From positions 247,194 to 311,193 of the forward strand of contig NZ_FRAA01000007.1 in the NCBI RefSeq assembly GCF_900142205.1: a stretch of DNA of 64,000 nucleotides, given 5' to 3'. The DNA comes from Reichenbachiella agariperforans (GTDB taxonomy: Bacteria > Bacteroidota > Bacteroidia > Cytophagales > Cyclobacteriaceae). The notes beneath the pieces are model-generated. The model had not been told where the DNA came from and made no database searches. It was given only the letters and a program-made list of their open reading frames with translations. A program made the position numbers and the translations under genes. Below are positions 39,839-47,599 of the stretch, in pieces; the stretch's first letter is position 1, and every line of letters starts with the position of its first letter.

Positions 39839-40690
39839 ATGAAAATCGAAAATCATTTATTGGTAGCTTCCTCTGGCTCACCTGTGAGCCAGCAGTTGAC
39901 CAACAAGACCAGCGGTCTATTCCAGTCCGCTTTGCCAGATACGGTGGTGATCCACTATACAGCCGGTAGGGATGCCAAGTCCTCGGTGAGAACCTTGACC
40001 GATCCCAAAATAAAAGCCAGTGCACATCTCGTCATCGGTCGGGACGACAGTATTACCCAGCTGGTGCCTTTTGATACCGTTGCTTGGCATGCAGGCAAGA
40101 GTCGCTGGAATGACCGCACCGGACTCAACACCTACAGCATCGGTATCGAGATAGACAATGCCGGCCGACTCGACCGACAAGCGGACGAATACCTCTCATG
40201 GTTCAAGAAATCCTACCCCGCCACAGAAGTGTTTAGAGGCACACACCGAAACGAAAGTGAACCTACCTACTGGCACAGATATACTGCGCGGCAGATAGAG
40301 ATCGTCGAACGGGTCGTTCGCCTGCTGGTAGACACCTATGGGATCAAACTCATCCTCGGTCATGAGGAAATTTCTCCAGGTAGGAAGATCGATCCAGGGC
40401 CAGCCTTTCCGCTGGACAAACTCCGCAACGATATCCTGTACGCCGATAGAGAAGCCGAAGAACCAGAGACCTTCGCAGCACCAAAACAAGACAAGCCACA
40501 CGCCACCGTCACCGCCTATCAGCTCAACGTCCGCAGCGAACCCTCAGCCAGTAGTGATCTCGTCATGGAGCCACTCACCAAAGGAGAGCAGGTCGAGATA
40601 CTAGAAAGACAAGGCCAATGGTGCCGCGTGAAAATAGAAAAAGGCTGGGTGAGTGGAAAATATTTGACTATTAAAAATGAAATAACATGA
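39839..40690 (+). CDS. AmpD-like N-acetylmuramoyl-L-alanine amidase with C-terminal SH3 domain
   Basis: 283 residues. The amidase_2 domain (about 30-195) has zinc ligands His39 in 'VVIHYTAGRD', His175 in 'LILGHEEISPGRKIDPG' and Asp185, the AmpD spacing. A bacterial SH3 domain occupies about 222-281 ('AYQLNVRSEPSASSD' ... 'GWVSGKYL'). It would cut the lactyl-amide between MurNAc and the stem peptide. There is no signal peptide, as in endolysins or cytosolic AmpD. Its stop overlaps the next start (ATGA), opening a tightly coupled four-gene operon with a membrane protein and a protease. No phage structural gene is near, so endolysin of a prophage is unlikely. Confidence 0.9.
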   Translation: MKIENHLLVASSGSPVSQQLTNKTSGLFQSALPDTVVIHYTAGRDAKSSVRTLTDPKIKASAHLVIGRDDSITQLVPFDTVAWHAGKSRWNDRTGLNTYSIGIEIDNAGRLDRQADEYLSWFKKSYPATEVFRGTHRNESEPTYWHRYTARQIEIVERVVRLLVDTYGIKLILGHEEISPGRKIDPGPAFPLDKLRNDILYADREAEEPETFAAPKQDKPHATVTAYQLNVRSEPSASSDLVMEPLTKGEQVEILERQGQWCRVKIEKGWVSGKYLTIKNEIT

Positions 40691-41916
40691 CTGGAAGTGT
40701 TGCACTAGATGTAGTAATAGGCTTGGTATTTATTTACCTGCTGTATAGTTTGTTGGGGTCTCTCATTCAAGAGATCATCGCTACGAGCCTTTCTTTTAGA
40801 GGTAAGATATTAGAAAAAGCAATCGCTAGAATGCTAGATGATGCCAAGGATCGTCAGCCCTTTATGGATCGGTTAAAGACATGGGGTCGATTGATTATCC
40901 CTTTTAACTTGACCACACTGCTCAAGAAAAAGGGGCTGTCTCAGGCATTCTACGATCACCCTGAGATCAAGTACAAGTCAGAGGACGCTTGGCACAAAAG
41001 GCCCTCTTCTTTTTCAGCGGATAATTTCGCCAAAGTATTGGTCGATTTACTGAGAGGATCAGATGTAAAACCAGGGGATGATATCCGATCAAAAATTGAT
41101 GAGTCTATAGAGAAAGGAGCGTTTCATCCTGTCAATGTAGACGATGCGGACTCCGCTGTGAGTCGAATAGACCCGGAGACGCTCTTCTATCTCAAATCGC
41201 TATGGGTAGATGCCCAAGGGGATGTAGAGGAATTCAAAAGGCTATTGGAAAGATGGTATGATCAGATGATGGAACGAACCATCGGCTGGTACAAGAAATA
41301 TTGTCAGGTGGTACTCCTTTTTATTGGATTGGGAATCGCCATTGTATTCAATGTAGACACGGTTTTGATTGTCAAGAAGCTTTCTTCAGACCCCGAATTG
41401 CGAACAGCGATGATCAAGCAGACAGAGGTCTTTTTAGAAGCGCATCCTAATCTAGAACAAGAAATGACAGCCAGGTTGGAGTCCATCGATCAGCTGCTAG
41501 CATCAGACACGACAGGCTCTGATTCTCTTAGATCCCTCAAAAAGAGTACGCTAGCGAGGTATGATTCATTGGTGGCGCATAGAGATACGCTGATCTCCGA
41601 GACCAAACAGCTGATCGAGACGGATATCCAAAATGTCAATGACCTCATGGGGCTAGGCTGGTCATCGGGAGAGTGTCACGCAGATCATACCAGCAAGTGC
41701 TCCTGTTGGTGCATGCCGGTTAGGAATGGAGGCAATTCTATTTTCGGCAGTTTAATGGGCTGGCTGCTCACCGCACTAGCCATCTCCTTAGGTGCCCCTT
41801 TTTGGTTTGATCTCTTAAACAAACTCATGAAACTAAGGTCCTCTATACAGACCACCACCACATCACAAAAGGATAAAAGCACGTCAGGGAGCAACAATAT
41901 AAAAAGAGTCGGCTAA
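40687..41916 (+). CDS. Three-helix membrane protein of unknown function
   Basis: 409 residues. Hydrophobic helices at about 7-33 ('VVIGLVFIYLLYSLLGSLI'), 206-228 ('VVLLFIGLGIAIVFNV') and 352-372 ('LMGWLLTALAISLGAPFWF'). The 34-200 segment is helical and charged; residues 230-330 are long helices likely on the other side of the membrane; just before the last helix is a Cys/His cluster 'GECHADHTSKCSCWC' that could bind a metal. I recognise no named family, though the 'LGAPFWFDLLNKL' end recurs in uncharacterised bacterial proteins. Overlaps its upstream gene by 4 nt and its downstream gene by 1 nt, so it probably works with the amidase and protease. Confidence 0.8.
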   Translation: MTGSVALDVVIGLVFIYLLYSLLGSLIQEIIATSLSFRGKILEKAIARMLDDAKDRQPFMDRLKTWGRLIIPFNLTTLLKKKGLSQAFYDHPEIKYKSEDAWHKRPSSFSADNFAKVLVDLLRGSDVKPGDDIRSKIDESIEKGAFHPVNVDDADSAVSRIDPETLFYLKSLWVDAQGDVEEFKRLLERWYDQMMERTIGWYKKYCQVVLLFIGLGIAIVFNVDTVLIVKKLSSDPELRTAMIKQTEVFLEAHPNLEQEMTARLESIDQLLASDTTGSDSLRSLKKSTLARYDSLVAHRDTLISETKQLIETDIQNVNDLMGLGWSSGECHADHTSKCSCWCMPVRNGGNSIFGSLMGWLLTALAISLGAPFWFDLLNKLMKLRSSIQTTTTSQKDKSTSGSNNIKRVG

Positions 41917-43058
41917 TGAAAGTAACTGTAACCAAATATCTAAATGTAAGAGTAGGCAAGCCCAGTGTCAATGCCCCCTGCTACCAATACCTCGCTCCAG
42001 GCAGTGAGATCGAAGTAGGTGAAAAACTATACTTAGGGGATTCTTATGATGGGATGGATACTTGGTACCGAGATGAGGCTGACAACTACTACTGGAGTGG
42101 GGGATTCTTACTACCAAATGCCACCATTCCAACACCTATTTATGATCATTTACACGGAAAATCACAACACCAATTAGTATCGGATTGGATTATAAATCAA
42201 TCTGACGAATTTGAAAACCAATATTCGCTAACAGGAGTTACTGCGGGGCTTAAAAGTACAGCTGGTCAATTAACTAATCTATACTCGATAGTCTTTGAAG
42301 TCGCCAAAAAACGAAGCTCTTCAAATAATGTATTGCCCCAAAGTATATTCTATAAAGGATACAAAATCCCTGTTGATGTCGAAGAATCTCCTGAAACTAC
42401 AAATTTGAGTACCCCGCTTTCTCTTGCATCAAGCATCTCCAGAAAAGGAATTCAAGGGTTTGGTACTTTAGGGATTAAAGTTTTACTGGAAAACCAAGAG
42501 TATGTAATGGGGTGTTATCATGTCTTGTTTCCTGAAGAACTCCGATCCAATCAAAAAAATACAGACTCTCATAACATCAGGAATAGTAGTTCAATTCTAT
42601 ACCCTAAAAAAGGCAATGAAATAGGGGAAGTGATAAAAGGTCAACTGGATGATTGGTTGGATATAGGTTTTATGAAGGTGAACGCTAATGTCAGTCTACT
42701 TGACGAATGGGAGACTAAAATAGGACCGTATGGTTCTAGATACCTCGACTATGATGATGAAAAAAATCAAACCTATGTTCAATACTGGGGGGCAGGATCA
42801 AATAATGTAATAGTTAGAAAAGTAAAAAACATCTTTTCGAAACAGCCAATTAATTATTTCAAAGGGAAAGTAAAACAAACAATCAAAGGGCTTGTTGTCT
42901 TAGATGGCTCAGCTAAGGGAGGTGATAGCGGAGCACCAGTTTTTGACCCAAACGGAAAATTCATAGGAGTGTTAATTGCTTCTAATAGTAAACATTCCTA
43001 CTTGATTTCTTTAAAAACAATCCACTACAATTATTCTAAAACCATAAAGATAAAATAA
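41916..43058 (+). CDS. SH3-like plus trypsin-like serine protease
   Basis: 380 residues. The N-terminal 70 are SH3-like ('KYLNVRVGKPSVNAPCYQY' ... 'YYWSGGFL'), echoing the SH3 domain of the amidase two genes upstream. After a linker, a chymotrypsin-fold protease runs from about 175 to 375 with a readable triad: His202 in 'GCYHVLF', Asp249 in 'DDWLDIGFMKV', Ser338 in 'GGDSGAPVFDPNG'. There is no signal peptide, so it acts in the cytoplasm unless exported another way. Start and stop each overlap a neighbour by one base (TAATG). From about 42150 on the DNA looks distinctly more AT-rich than the amidase gene. Trypsin-like proteases in operons can be effectors of defence or signalling; no sensor module is obvious here. 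Confidence 0.82.
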   Translation: MKVTVTKYLNVRVGKPSVNAPCYQYLAPGSEIEVGEKLYLGDSYDGMDTWYRDEADNYYWSGGFLLPNATIPTPIYDHLHGKSQHQLVSDWIINQSDEFENQYSLTGVTAGLKSTAGQLTNLYSIVFEVAKKRSSSNNVLPQSIFYKGYKIPVDVEESPETTNLSTPLSLASSISRKGIQGFGTLGIKVLLENQEYVMGCYHVLFPEELRSNQKNTDSHNIRNSSSILYPKKGNEIGEVIKGQLDDWLDIGFMKVNANVSLLDEWETKIGPYGSRYLDYDDEKNQTYVQYWGAGSNNVIVRKVKNIFSKQPINYFKGKVKQTIKGLVVLDGSAKGGDSGAPVFDPNGKFIGVLIASNSKHSYLISLKTIHYNYSKTIKIK

Positions 43059-44605
43059 TGAAGCGATTTATACTATTAACCATCATATCCATGTTCGGGT
43101 GCTGTGATTTTGTCCTTAGCCAAGACATTTTAATATCAAGAGATCGGTTGGAATTGAATGATACAATAACCAGAGCAAAAGATTCACAACAGCAATTTAT
43201 TATCCTTGCAGATAAAACGTATTCGCTATTTCGATTTAATGGGGAGACTTATGATACTCTAACTTCCATTGCGGGAGATGATTCTAAGTATGATATTTCT
43301 AAATATGCAACACCACAATTCGAATCATACAAAATAGCCATAATAGGAAACGATACAACCGAAAAAGAATTTCAGGTGTCATTTACTCAACAGCCAGCTG
43401 ATACAGAGGAGGATGTTTCTTCAATCGACCCAACACAAACTCCTATTCCCAGTTTTAGAAATTCAAAGGGGTTTCCTCGAATAGGTGATTCGTATAAGAA
43501 AAATAGATATATAATCATTGATGCTGCACCTAATCCATGGATAAAAAGTAATACGCAGTTGCTTAAACATAAGGTGGAGGGTGGACAAGACGATGGCAAA
43601 GCTGGAAACCAGAATGAAGAGTCTATTTCGTTTTCGAGAGCAAATGGGATTCCACAAAATGGAAGCGTTGCAGTGTTTATTAGAGGGTATAATTTTCATA
43701 ACCTAGAAGCAGTCACCGTTTCAATAAATGAATCGGACTATAGCTATGACAAAGGATTAGCAGACATATATTTTGAAGAAGGTGATAATGAAGACTCTAC
43801 TCAAGCAAATAGTGGTTCTGATGACAAAGGCATTGGAGAATTAAGTAATTACCTAGACATGGCGATAGCATCACTATCAACAATTGAGTATTTGAACATC
43901 AATGATGTATATGCCTTAGAAAGTTATAAGAATAAACTAAAAGAACGAATAGATACAACTGGAATGACTCCCGACGATGCGGTGAGATTAGGTAAAATTT
44001 TAGGTTGGTACCCTAATTATGTTTCTCTAACCCCTATTGCATTGAGCTCTGAAGATGCCGATGAACTAGAAGTCAGTTTAAGTATCAAAACTACGCAGGG
44101 GGGGGCACCAAAAGAGTATGACTTAGGATCTTACCTCGTTTCAGGCGGGGTTGATTTTGACATTAATAGCACATTGTTCATGACTGATCTAGCGAATAAC
44201 AAGGTCTATACCGATAGTGTGACAAATGATAGTGGTACAAAAGAATTGAGAGCCAAGCAGGGAGATACTAACGATATGACTGTAGGCATAGGTCTCAATA
44301 GCGAAATCTCATTTCGAACGGGAAGCATCTTCAGACCATTAATTAGTCTTGGATTCTTCGTCCCATTTGATGAGGATATCACTCCAAATATTGCCTTTGG
44401 CGGTGGTCTTAGCTTAAACAGTAAAAAAGTGAAACTAAGTATATCGGGAGGCCCTGCGATTGGGATGGTCAATGCGATTGATGAAAAATATAAAGACAGA
44501 AATCTAGCCGACTTCAGCAACCTAACCAATGAAGAGATCAGTACTAAAGTCTGGAAGAGGGGATGGCAACTTGGGATAGGTCTTAGTTACAAACTAAGTA
44601 AATAA
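43058..44605 (+). CDS. Secreted protein with barrel-like C-terminus, unknown function
   Basis: 515 residues. Signal peptide with cleavage near VLSQ (about residue 22). Residues 25-110 read as a beta-sandwich; 110-340 hold an acidic middle; the last 120 show alternating amphipathic strands and glycine-rich turns ('SFRTGSIFRPLISLGFFVP', 'IAFGGGLSLNSKKVKLSIS', 'QLGIGLSYKL'), as in outer-membrane barrels. The final residue is Lys rather than Phe, so barrel membership is tentative. It begins in the stop codon of the protease gene. AT-rich like the 3' half of that gene. No family recognised. Confidence 0.72.
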   Translation: MKRFILLTIISMFGCCDFVLSQDILISRDRLELNDTITRAKDSQQQFIILADKTYSLFRFNGETYDTLTSIAGDDSKYDISKYATPQFESYKIAIIGNDTTEKEFQVSFTQQPADTEEDVSSIDPTQTPIPSFRNSKGFPRIGDSYKKNRYIIIDAAPNPWIKSNTQLLKHKVEGGQDDGKAGNQNEESISFSRANGIPQNGSVAVFIRGYNFHNLEAVTVSINESDYSYDKGLADIYFEEGDNEDSTQANSGSDDKGIGELSNYLDMAIASLSTIEYLNINDVYALESYKNKLKERIDTTGMTPDDAVRLGKILGWYPNYVSLTPIALSSEDADELEVSLSIKTTQGGAPKEYDLGSYLVSGGVDFDINSTLFMTDLANNKVYTDSVTNDSGTKELRAKQGDTNDMTVGIGLNSEISFRTGSIFRPLISLGFFVPFDEDITPNIAFGGGLSLNSKKVKLSISGGPAIGMVNAIDEKYKDRNLADFSNLTNEEISTKVWKRGWQLGIGLSYKLSK

Positions 44606-44674
44606 GCCTTTATGTCAAGTCATACATGCTAGCAACAATAGCTAAAAAATTCTATACCGATAAAATCAGAATAC

Positions 44675-45181
44675 ATGAAAACTACAATATTAATAGTACT
44701 AGCATCTATAACCTTCGCTAGTCAAAAAGGTGTTTTACCTCATTCAAACTCAGGTTCTCCTACCACCATGGTCGCTAGTTCTGCCACATCAGGGGATCTT
44801 CTGCAGGGCTGGTCATCCGAACCTAGTGCTAGCTCATCAAAAATTAAAGTGCTAACAAACCAACCAAAGGCAATGTTAGACAATGTAGTTGCCGTGGGGC
44901 TATCTGAAAAGGGGGGTGAGGTAATTGAGAATACGGGTTCCTATCTAGAAACAGATTCCTTCATCGCTGAAACGGAATCCATAAAAGTCAAAGCGTGGGT
45001 TGATGGGCAAAGTATCATCCTCACATCACAAGTGGAGCAGTTTGATGAGTCAGGTTTTGGGTTACCCGTTTCAAAAGGCTTCTCTACTTGTACAAAAGGC
45101 AGTTCTACGTATGGAAGGGAATGCTGGAGAACCATTTTAATAATAGCGAATCGTATCGAAGGAGAAAAAAGCTATCAATAA
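44675..45181 (+). CDS. Small exported protein, unknown function
   Basis: 168 residues. A hydrophobic N-terminus (MKTTILIVLASITFA) suggests export; a Ser/Thr-rich segment follows, then a beta-rich region ('NVVAVGLSEKGGEVIENTG', 'IKVKAWVDGQSIILTSQVE') and two cysteines near the end ('STCTKGSSTYGRECW') that could form a disulfide. It lies 69 nt after the barrel-like gene on the same strand and directly before a phased repeat array. Not recognised. Confidence 0.6.
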   Translation: MKTTILIVLASITFASQKGVLPHSNSGSPTTMVASSATSGDLLQGWSSEPSASSSKIKVLTNQPKAMLDNVVAVGLSEKGGEVIENTGSYLETDSFIAETESIKVKAWVDGQSIILTSQVEQFDESGFGLPVSKGFSTCTKGSSTYGRECWRTILIIANRIEGEKSYQ

Positions 45182-45197
45182 AATGTACTCTAAAATG

Positions 45198-45349
45198 ACA
45201 ATTACCACTACAAAACAACAACTACCATCGAAAAGTGGCAGCTACCGTCCCCATCGTGGTAGCTACCACTAAAAAACGGCAGCTACCATCAAAAAATGAC
45301 AGCTACCATGAATAAAGTCACAGCTACGGCTCAAAAACGACAGCTACCA
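45198..45349. repeat. Phased 20-21-nt direct-repeat array (8 units)
   Basis: Consensus ACAGCTACCA followed by an A-rich spacer. Unit starts are 45198, 45218, 45238, 45259, 45279, 45299, 45320 and 45340, spacing 20, 20, 21, 20, 20, 21, 20 (mean 20.3). The 20/21 alternation breaks reading frame, so it is not coding, and it puts each site on the same face of the helix, two turns apart. It lies between a small exported protein and the 216-aa gene. Iterons, a cooperative protein-binding array, or a slippage-grown repeat are possible. Confidence 0.85.
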
Positions 45350-45390
45350 AGTAGCTATCCATAAAATCACGTAACAAAACCAACATCTAT

Positions 45391-46041
45391 ATGAACAATA
45401 CAACGATTGATTCTAAAATCCTGTTTGCACAAGTGGCGATCACCAATGCCCTGGGCAACCCCAGTCTGTTAGAGACCTTATCAGAATACGGCTATACCGC
45501 AGAGGTACTGGCAGTAGGCAAGGCACTCTATGAGGATGCCAAGGTCAAGCAGGAAAAACAGAAAAAAGAATATGGAGAGCAGTATCAAGCCACCGATGCG
45601 CTAGATGCTGCGAAGTATGCCGCCAATAAAGCCTACATCAAACAGGTGAAACTGGCTCGGATAGTGCTCAAAGATAATCGTGGTGCGCTGGAGGCACTAG
45701 ACATATCGGGACGTAGAAAACAAACCTACTCCGGATGGCTCAGTCAGGCATCGGTATTTTATACCAACGCCCTAGCTGATGCGACTGTCTTGGCGGAGCT
45801 GTCCAAACTCAGCATCACCGAGGCAGTGCTGACTGCTAGCAAAGAAGCCGTAGCAGATGTAGCTGACAAGCTGGCTGTCCAACTCAAAGAGAAAGGCGAT
45901 GCACAGGCAGCCACAGAGGTGAGAGATCGTGCCGTCGAGGAGCTCGAAGACTGGATGGGAGATTTCATCGGGATCGCGCGTGTCGCACTACAAGACGAAC
46001 CGCAGATGCTAGAGATGTTAGGAATTGTAGAACCCTCATAA
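45391..46041 (+). CDS. Helical alanine-rich protein, unknown function
   Basis: 216 residues, strongly helical with no signal peptide or membrane segment. Two similar halves can be seen: 'FAQVAITNALGNPSLLETLSEYGYTAEVL' (as shorter strings) and 'FYTNALADATVLAELSKLSITEAVL'; each is followed by a charged helix and a segment 'ARIVLKDNRGALEALDI' or 'ARVALQDEPQMLEMLGI'. This is an internal duplication of about 110 residues. It is followed by a strong terminator. Not recognised; a cytoplasmic binding or scaffold protein is a fair guess. Confidence 0.72.
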   Translation: MNNTTIDSKILFAQVAITNALGNPSLLETLSEYGYTAEVLAVGKALYEDAKVKQEKQKKEYGEQYQATDALDAAKYAANKAYIKQVKLARIVLKDNRGALEALDISGRRKQTYSGWLSQASVFYTNALADATVLAELSKLSITEAVLTASKEAVADVADKLAVQLKEKGDAQAATEVRDRAVEELEDWMGDFIGIARVALQDEPQMLEMLGIVEPS

Positions 46042-46054
46042 ACGGAACGCATCA

Positions 46055-46084
46055 AACCCCAACTTGTAATCAGTTGGGGTTTTT
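46055..46084 (+). terminator. Rho-independent terminator after the 216-aa gene
   Basis: AACCCCAACT, 7-nt loop, AGTTGGGGTT then TTT, 14 nt past the stop codon. Confidence 0.88.
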
Positions 46085-46314
46085 ACACATTCAAGCCGAG
46101 TCCCTGACGGAGTTGTCATACTTCGTGCCCCACCAACCGTCATTCGCTGAAGCGACGAAGGAGCGATCAGGGAATCCCCTGCGATAAGTGGAGAAATCAT
46201 CAGTCTACCAGCCAGATACTCTATGGCCGTCTAGTGATCAAGTCGCGTTATGACCGCTGGTGACGAAGTATTATAAATGTTGTTGCCCTGATGGGGCTTT
46301 AAAATTTTAAAACT

Positions 46315-46908
46315 ATGGAACAAGAAAAAAAATCAAACTCGTTTTTTAGAATCCTAATATCAGCAGGGCTACTCAGTTTTATTTTGGGGGTGTTTAGCCT
46401 GTGGGTAAATACCAATGAAAAGCGGAAGCTGGATCAAAAACAGTTTCAGAATGGATTGATTGAGCAGGCCATGACATTGCAAGGACGGGAACGCTCTACA
46501 TACATAAATACTCTATTTAAATGTGGGGTCATTGATTCCGCATATAAGGATTCTCTGGTGAAATATACTGGATATTGGAAGGGGTACCAGGCTGCTCGTG
46601 CTGAAAATGGGTTCTTGGGCAGCATTGAAGAATTTTTCAAGCAAAAAGGTCGAATCCCCTATACAATTCAAGAACTAGATGGAACCATAACTATACAAAG
46701 CACGATCAAATTATTTGATAACAATATTTACTATTACCCATATGATAGCAATAAGCAGTTTCAACTCAGATTTCCTGGGGCGGATGAAATACTAATGACC
46801 TCAGATGATGGACATTATCGATTCAATAGAGGCGAAACATCTGTGTGGAACAAAGTGGATTTAAAATGGGAGAGATGGAAAAAACCAAAAGGGGAAAGTA
46901 TGAAATAA
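46315..46908 (+). CDS. Single-helix membrane-anchored protein, unknown function
   Basis: 197 residues. One hydrophobic helix at about 13-30 ('ILISAGLLSFILGVFSLWV') anchors it; the rest is soluble, with a C-terminal beta-rich part ('NNIYYYPYDSNKQFQLRFPGAD', in shorter strings, then 'TSDDGHYRFNRGE'). Contains no R-x4-H motif, so it is not a HEPN-type Csx28. The preceding 46092-46314 gap carries a GC-rich block (about 46128-46200, 'CGACGAAGGAGCGATCAGGG') that looks like a dispersed intergenic repeat. Not recognised. Confidence 0.65.
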   Translation: MEQEKKSNSFFRILISAGLLSFILGVFSLWVNTNEKRKLDQKQFQNGLIEQAMTLQGRERSTYINTLFKCGVIDSAYKDSLVKYTGYWKGYQAARAENGFLGSIEEFFKQKGRIPYTIQELDGTITIQSTIKLFDNNIYYYPYDSNKQFQLRFPGADEILMTSDDGHYRFNRGETSVWNKVDLKWERWKKPKGESMK

Positions 46909-46955
46909 TGATCCAAAACCTAGATATGCCTAGTAACCTGAGTTCGATTTATAGA

Positions 46956-47036
46956 ACCCTCCAAAAGTTCTGTTGTAGCGTATTTGGTCAGCATGATACA
47001 AATGCTGTATCGTCAGAGGGTAACTTTTGGAGGGGT
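46956..47036. repeat. 81-nt element with 14-bp terminal inverted repeats (MITE-like)
   Basis: Left arm ACCCTCCAAAAGTT (46956-46969), right arm AACTTTTGGAGGGGT (47022-47036, one extra G), with an inner hairpin GATACA/TGTATC (about 46994-47011). Non-coding. Size and layout suggest a miniature mobile element or structured RNA. Its arms share the CCCTCCAA core of the intergenic palindromes at 5104 and 15362. Confidence 0.55.
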
Positions 47037-47184
47037 CAGGGTCTAAACTAAGGGACATTGCTGGATATTCATATTAGTACCTAAGAAATCTGGCAGTAGG
47101 ATTATTTAATGCACTGTTGCCCTACAGACAGCAGTGACCAGTACAAGATTACAATCAAAACTTAGAACGAAAAACATCAAAAGA

Positions 47185-47502
47185 ATGAGAATACTATTGA
47201 CAATAATTTTGCTAATGACACTTTCGGTCGTTGGATTTTCGCAGGAGCTAAAAGCACAAGAGCAAACAGAACAGCGAAGAAAAAAGCCTAAAACGGAGTA
47301 TAGAGTAGGGTCGGCTGTCATTACAGTTTGGGTCAACACACGAAAGGATGGAAAGACTTGGAAAAATTTTCAAGTGAAAAAAATCTACAAAAAGGATGAC
47401 AAATGGTTGTCTTCCAATAGTTTTAGTGAGACCGAACTACTGGAGCTAAAAGCCGTGATCGACAAAGCCATTAATGAAGAAATAATAACGACCAAGGAAT
47501 GA
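47185..47502 (+). CDS. Small exported protein, unknown function
   Basis: 105 residues from the start at 47185, which opens with a signal peptide (MRILLTIILLMTLSVVGFSQ); an ATG at 47134 in frame would add 17 residues. The mature part is basic, with 'SAVITVWVNTRKDGKTWKNF' and 'YKKDDKWLSSNSFSETELLELK'. The pattern resembles a group of small uncharacterised Bacteroidota proteins; no function known. Ended by the terminator at 47538, just before the CRISPR array, which runs in the opposite direction. Confidence 0.65.
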   Translation: MRILLTIILLMTLSVVGFSQELKAQEQTEQRRKKPKTEYRVGSAVITVWVNTRKDGKTWKNFQVKKIYKKDDKWLSSNSFSETELLELKAVIDKAINEEIITTKE

Positions 47503-47537
47503 TGGGTCATAAGTGAACTTCAAACTTACTTTTTACT

Positions 47538-47578
47538 AAAAAACTCCCTGTCTGGTGGTACCGGACAGGGAGTTTTTT
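47538..47578. terminator. Bidirectional terminator between the 105-aa gene and the CRISPR array
   Basis: Stem arms AAAAAACTCCCTGTC (47538-47552) and GACAGGGAGTTTTTT (47564-47578), with A-tract and T-tract on either side. It ends the plus-strand gene and is well placed, 22 nt past the last repeat, to end the minus-strand array transcript. Confidence 0.9.
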
Positions 47579-47599
47579 ATTAACCCTCCTTGAATTATA

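Noticed and set aside
39839..44605. Prophage or tailocin explanation for the amidase cluster
   Set aside because: No capsid, tail, integrase, holin or terminase gene is present, and there are no attachment-site repeats at the edges.
46315..46908. 197-aa membrane protein near the array as a Csx27/Csx28 accessory
   Set aside because: It has one membrane helix rather than several, has no R-x4-H motif, lies on the opposite strand, and is separated from the array by another gene and a terminator.
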